Below, in pieces: positions 25,101 through 26,674 of a stretch of 26,674 bases of DNA (its first letter is position 1; every line of letters begins with the position of its first letter). The notes under the pieces were generated by a model, which was not told the DNA's origin, ran no database searches, and was given only the letters and a program-made list of their open reading frames with translations. Source of the DNA: Collinsella sp. (GTDB lineage: Bacteria > Actinomycetota > Coriobacteriia > Coriobacteriales > Coriobacteriaceae); contig JAHYYI010000027.1 of assembly GCA_019425045.1 (NCBI GenBank), positions 1 through 26,674 of the forward strand. The letters run 5' to 3'. The translations under genes were made by a program, and so were the position numbers.

Positions 25101-26194
25101 ATGGCGAGGTCATCGCAAAAATCGCGATCGAGGTCGCCGGCCGCTAGCGAAACGACAGGAGCTGACTGAAGCTGCGTCCAGGAGTCGTTCCCGCCCTTGT
25201 TGTGCGTGGTGTAGTCCGCGGCGTTACCGGCATCGATCTTGACGACACTTTGCTTCCAGTTGCCGCCCTCCAAGTCATACATGTCGACTACAGCCTTGCG
25301 CACGCCGTTCTCGTCGACATAGCAGCCCGCGTAGACAAAAAGCTCGTCGACGCCGTCGCCATCGACATCGCCCGCCTCGACATCAAAGACGGCGTCGTGC
25401 TCTTGCAGGTAACCGGCATCCAGGTACTTAAAACGGCCTTCGTACATCATATTAGTGTTGACCGTCACCGGCAGGTGTGTGTCGAGAGTGCGCGTACGCC
25501 CGTTGCTAAACGAGTAGAGGACCAGCTCAACCTTTCCGGCGTATGACTTGCCGTCAATCGTCGTGGAGGAACTGTCGCCGTAGGCACGGAGCTCGGCAAC
25601 GCGGCTCTTTTTGCCCGTGCTGGCGTCGCTGCAGAACTCAACACTCGTGGCGTGAATGCCCGAGAAACCGTTGTTGTCGTTGGCGAGCACTGTTGAGGAC
25701 TCATTGTTGCTTAGGTACGACCAGGTGCCGCCACCGTAGTCGCTATGCTTGTAGAGATCGCTGTTCGTATCGAAGTTGTTGACGTTTTGCCAGAACTTTG
25801 CGGCGCCCCACACACTTCCATAGCCATCGGTGAGTTTGCTGCTGCCGCCAATGTCACCGCGCTCGACGTTCTCGAGCTTGTCGCGCAGAGTGTAGCGATT
25901 GCCATGGCTACCGTTAGCTGCCATATAGACCTCGCTGCGCGTGGCAAACGTCGTGGGGGTATCAGTGGAATAGGGGCCAACGGTATCGGCCGGAATGTCC
26001 TCGCTCGTGCCCAGACCCAGGGCTTGATAATCCTGCTCGGTCATATCGGTGATTGCGGGCGCGTCTGCCGCCTGGGCAACCTGGGGCGTGGCCGTGAAGC
26101 AGGCGACGCTCGTGGCGATCAACGCAGCAAGCGCCGCCGTCCCAACAAGCGGGATTTTCGACAGCCTACGGATACGGGGGTGTGGAACGTACAT
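22106..26194 (-). CDS. Large secreted, LANTG-anchored surface protein with FG-GAP-like and fibronectin III regions
   Basis: A 1362-residue predicted cell-wall protein. A basic start (HPRIRRLSK) and hydrophobic segment ending AQA-AD (about residue 43) form a Sec signal peptide. Calcium-loop motifs of FG-GAP/VCBS type occur at about 276-284 (DVDGDGVDE) and 354-362 (DLDRDFCDD), with weaker ones later, suggesting a beta-propeller. A beta-rich Gly/Ser middle (about 760-1010) is unassigned. PDAPAVTGFTANAVDSTSV begins a fibronectin III domain (about 1010-1110), followed by an Ig-like part (MWYRKG, AQYYCHVGYND). The Pro/Thr/Lys stalk leads to LANTG (1326-1330), a helix and KRRKTH, a sortase signal of the LAXTG type used by class E sortases. 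I chose the ATG at 26194, with GAGG six bases upstream, over one at 26230 without a site. Ligand unknown. Confidence 0.88.
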   Translation of the reverse strand: MYVPHPRIRRLSKIPLVGTAALAALIATSVACFTATPQVAQAADAPAITDMTEQDYQALGLGTSEDIPADTVGPYSTDTPTTFATRSEVYMAANGSHGNRYTLRDKLENVERGDIGGSSKLTDGYGSVWGAAKFWQNVNNFDTNSDLYKHSDYGGGTWSYLSNNESSTVLANDNNGFSGIHATSVEFCSDASTGKKSRVAELRAYGDSSSTTIDGKSYAGKVELVLYSFSNGRTRTLDTHLPVTVNTNMMYEGRFKYLDAGYLQEHDAVFDVEAGDVDGDGVDELFVYAGCYVDENGVRKAVVDMYDLEGGNWKQSVVKIDAGNAADYTTHNKGGNDSWTQLQSAPVVSLAAGDLDRDFCDDLAIVVSAPYGKKNIDKSTHCELFSWDASKGALVHVDALGDAGAISLSANDKTMVAANATFGTFAAYDEEGKKTGETVTGLILAGYDWQRSAFDYGASDGSKGLYGALYRYAYFDSESGEFKLSDCKEYRDGLLASYGLMHVPNSAWKDSAQDKRYPCTLAPIALATANLDGLSEQLAVDEVLVGGDVFRDFACNTAQSGAQGLGSMVGTMSMSGQQYNSSNKHDHKGIEQVWISDVKAGSVSGSDRYNESFIAVVGKHRDEDLRKNDDYYWMTASHFSLDENGKVRRGEEQVISESNRRGTTYGTFISLALPDVDNDSVKITYKDRYKVYTNPRVLAVLQDAPYVEDLEQAYGYLVLGGTSYGEEKGTGTSQGYTIGAELGVAVEVQTGPPLVAMNASVDFAAEGCYDYRSERTVSASVSYESHAGEGDKAVLYTIPMVYYEYEIENEETGGKGVMAAPVSLGAQTSVVNVEAYDRIAKQHNMTPLSYFLTNRSGEPGTYQTTLNGETPVGDSFGLGKPGVTRAYTHDGFNGAAAQSGASIEQTIEVEEGKEQELELGLTLNGSVVMGAKLAKHELFGGLCFGANAGFTTGNSSSESTEYGGTVDNLPEAAQGKYGFVWRLGVNAVDVDKFEADSGDKLGTKDTDQFWIVGYDVKDVEMPDAPAVTGFTANAVDSTSVTFSWDDVLANKSGFSYGVGMLQSNAADAVVNSWKIADNTQTSLKWDGLQPNTEYRFAIAAVKNGSTTETGIRSAIITVKTMPDGMTMTVSGPAADAAEGSDLGYDSSVERTAGSHLTLSAIGHVKQLGADDSETGLAPTYMWYRKGRGETEFKLVGADGNLAAGTASKLEIDLTADDDGAQYYCHVGYNDVGLDTGTTLVNIEAEETAPTTVNATPIRTRRLFSQASAGAKKFLDHTLVNTAGPTDSEGSKDPETPETPTNPDKPKSDNGAKTDTKVKTTTTAKNLANTGDQTFALVATAAAAGATLVVIALIMLIKRRKTH

Positions 26195-26263
26195 GAGGGA
26201 CCTCGCTTTACTCGAGTGGAGTGGACTCATTTTTGCAAATGATACGTCCGATGCCCGATATCA

Positions 26264-26298
26264 CGTGTCTCATTTTCGCCAACGGCGTGTCTCATTTT
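26264..26298. promoter_or_regulatory. Paired 13-bp direct repeats upstream of the surface-protein gene
   Basis: CGTGTCTCATTTT occurs at 26264-26276 and 26286-26298, spaced 22 bases (two helical turns). A partial third copy (ACTCATTTTT) lies at 26225-26234. They sit 70-105 bases before the start codon, a fitting place for a regulator, and may otherwise be the remnant end of a mobile element. No clear promoter boxes were found. Confidence 0.45.
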
Positions 26299-26317
26299 TG
26301 AGAATCCGAGATGCCGC

Positions 26318-26611
26318 GGAAATCCTATCCCAGCTCAAAGGCCATTTCTGGGATGTATTTTCCGTCGAGTGCCTCATCGGGAAACTGCATCCCATTTCAA
26401 GCGTCGATTCTGGGACGCACTTTCCCCTTAGACCCTCAACCGGAAACCGCATCCCACTTTGAGCGCAAATTCCGGGATGCATTTTCCGCTTGAGCCTCAT
26501 TGGGAAACGGCGTCCCACTTTGAGGGCTGATTGTGGGATGCATTTTCCGGTTTTGCTCTCATTGGGAAAATGCATCCCGTTTCTTGACCGAATAATGGGA
26601 CGCAATTTCCC
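26318..26611. repeat. Tandem array of 61-62-bp palindromic units, right of the surface-protein gene (five units)
   Basis: Same design as the array at 21664-22016 and same orientation. R boxes start at 26318, 26379, 26442, 26502 and 26564; F boxes at 26350, 26412, 26474, 26535 and 26597. The best box pair is GGGAAAATGCATCCC and GGGATGCATTTTCC. The first R box is degenerate. Linkers of the last units match those of units 3 and 4 of the left array in the same order. No open frame here has coding character. Confidence 0.9.
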
Positions 26612-26619
26612 GTTGGAAC

Positions 26620-26672
26620 GGGGCTGCGGACAAAAAGTTGGACCATCAGGTCCGGTTTGGAGTCCGCATGAC
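26620..26672. repeat. Terminal 53-bp dispersed repeat, right copy
   Basis: Exact reverse complement of 1-53. It starts eight bases after the last box of the right array. The same two-part hairpin can form, with GGACC-ATCA-GGTCC at its tip. The presence of an identical sequence at both ends suggests the window stops where an assembler met a multi-copy repeat. Confidence 0.85.
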
Positions 26673-26674
26673 AT

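Noticed and set aside
1..26674. tRNA or rRNA genes
   Set aside because: No cloverleaf with a TTCRANNY-type arm and no rRNA-like stretch was recognised on reading both strands; a dedicated scan was not possible.

Overview
The window is GC-rich, densely coded bacterial DNA. Gene content, strong GC bias at third codon positions, a LAXTG-type sortase signal and many short palindromic intergenic repeats suggest a gut actinobacterium of the Coriobacteriia, most like Collinsella. This is inferred from family resemblance, not from a search. The two ends carry the same 53-bp sequence in inverted orientation, so the window may be a short-read contig that broke at a dispersed repeat.

Bases 1-4606: a leftward LysR regulator diverges from a three-gene rightward operon (short-chain dehydrogenase, OFA-type MFS transporter, Gfo/Idh/MocA oxidoreductase). 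A palindrome lies where a LysR activator site is expected. The layout suggests uptake and two-step oxidation of one unidentified small molecule. Bases 4684-11571: housekeeping genes. These are the RNA-binding protein Tex, a transaldolase-like aldolase, a HAD phosphatase, and an RlmKL-type 23S rRNA methyltransferase whose first methyltransferase half looks degenerate. A 380-bp gap after tex holds nested inverted repeats and a copy of the last 20 bp of the aldolase gene.

Bases 11567-13039: a complete IS1595-family (ISXO2-like) element with 24-bp terminal inverted repeats and an exact 8-bp target duplication that includes the rlmKL stop codon. It carries a RelB/DinJ-type antitoxin gene without a toxin. 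Bases 13131-17910: a leftward potassium module of a Kup transporter, a small membrane protein, a KdpD-like kinase lacking the usual N-terminal sensor half, and KdpE. No KdpFABC pump is present. A strong terminator hairpin sits just before the kinase start and may act as an attenuator. A nitroreductase follows, then a divergent LtaS-like sulfatase-fold enzyme of the cell envelope.

Bases 21420-26674: the most unusual part. A 1362-residue secreted, LANTG-anchored surface protein (FG-GAP-like calcium loops, beta-rich middle, fibronectin III domain) lies between two non-coding arrays. Each array is a tandem series of 61-62-bp units, and each unit holds a 14-15-bp box in both orientations. The arrays share unit order as well as box sequence, so they look like diverged copies of one ancestral array in direct orientation, framing the gene as a cassette. 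Several other hairpin families in the window keep a core or loop while their stems change in a compensated way.
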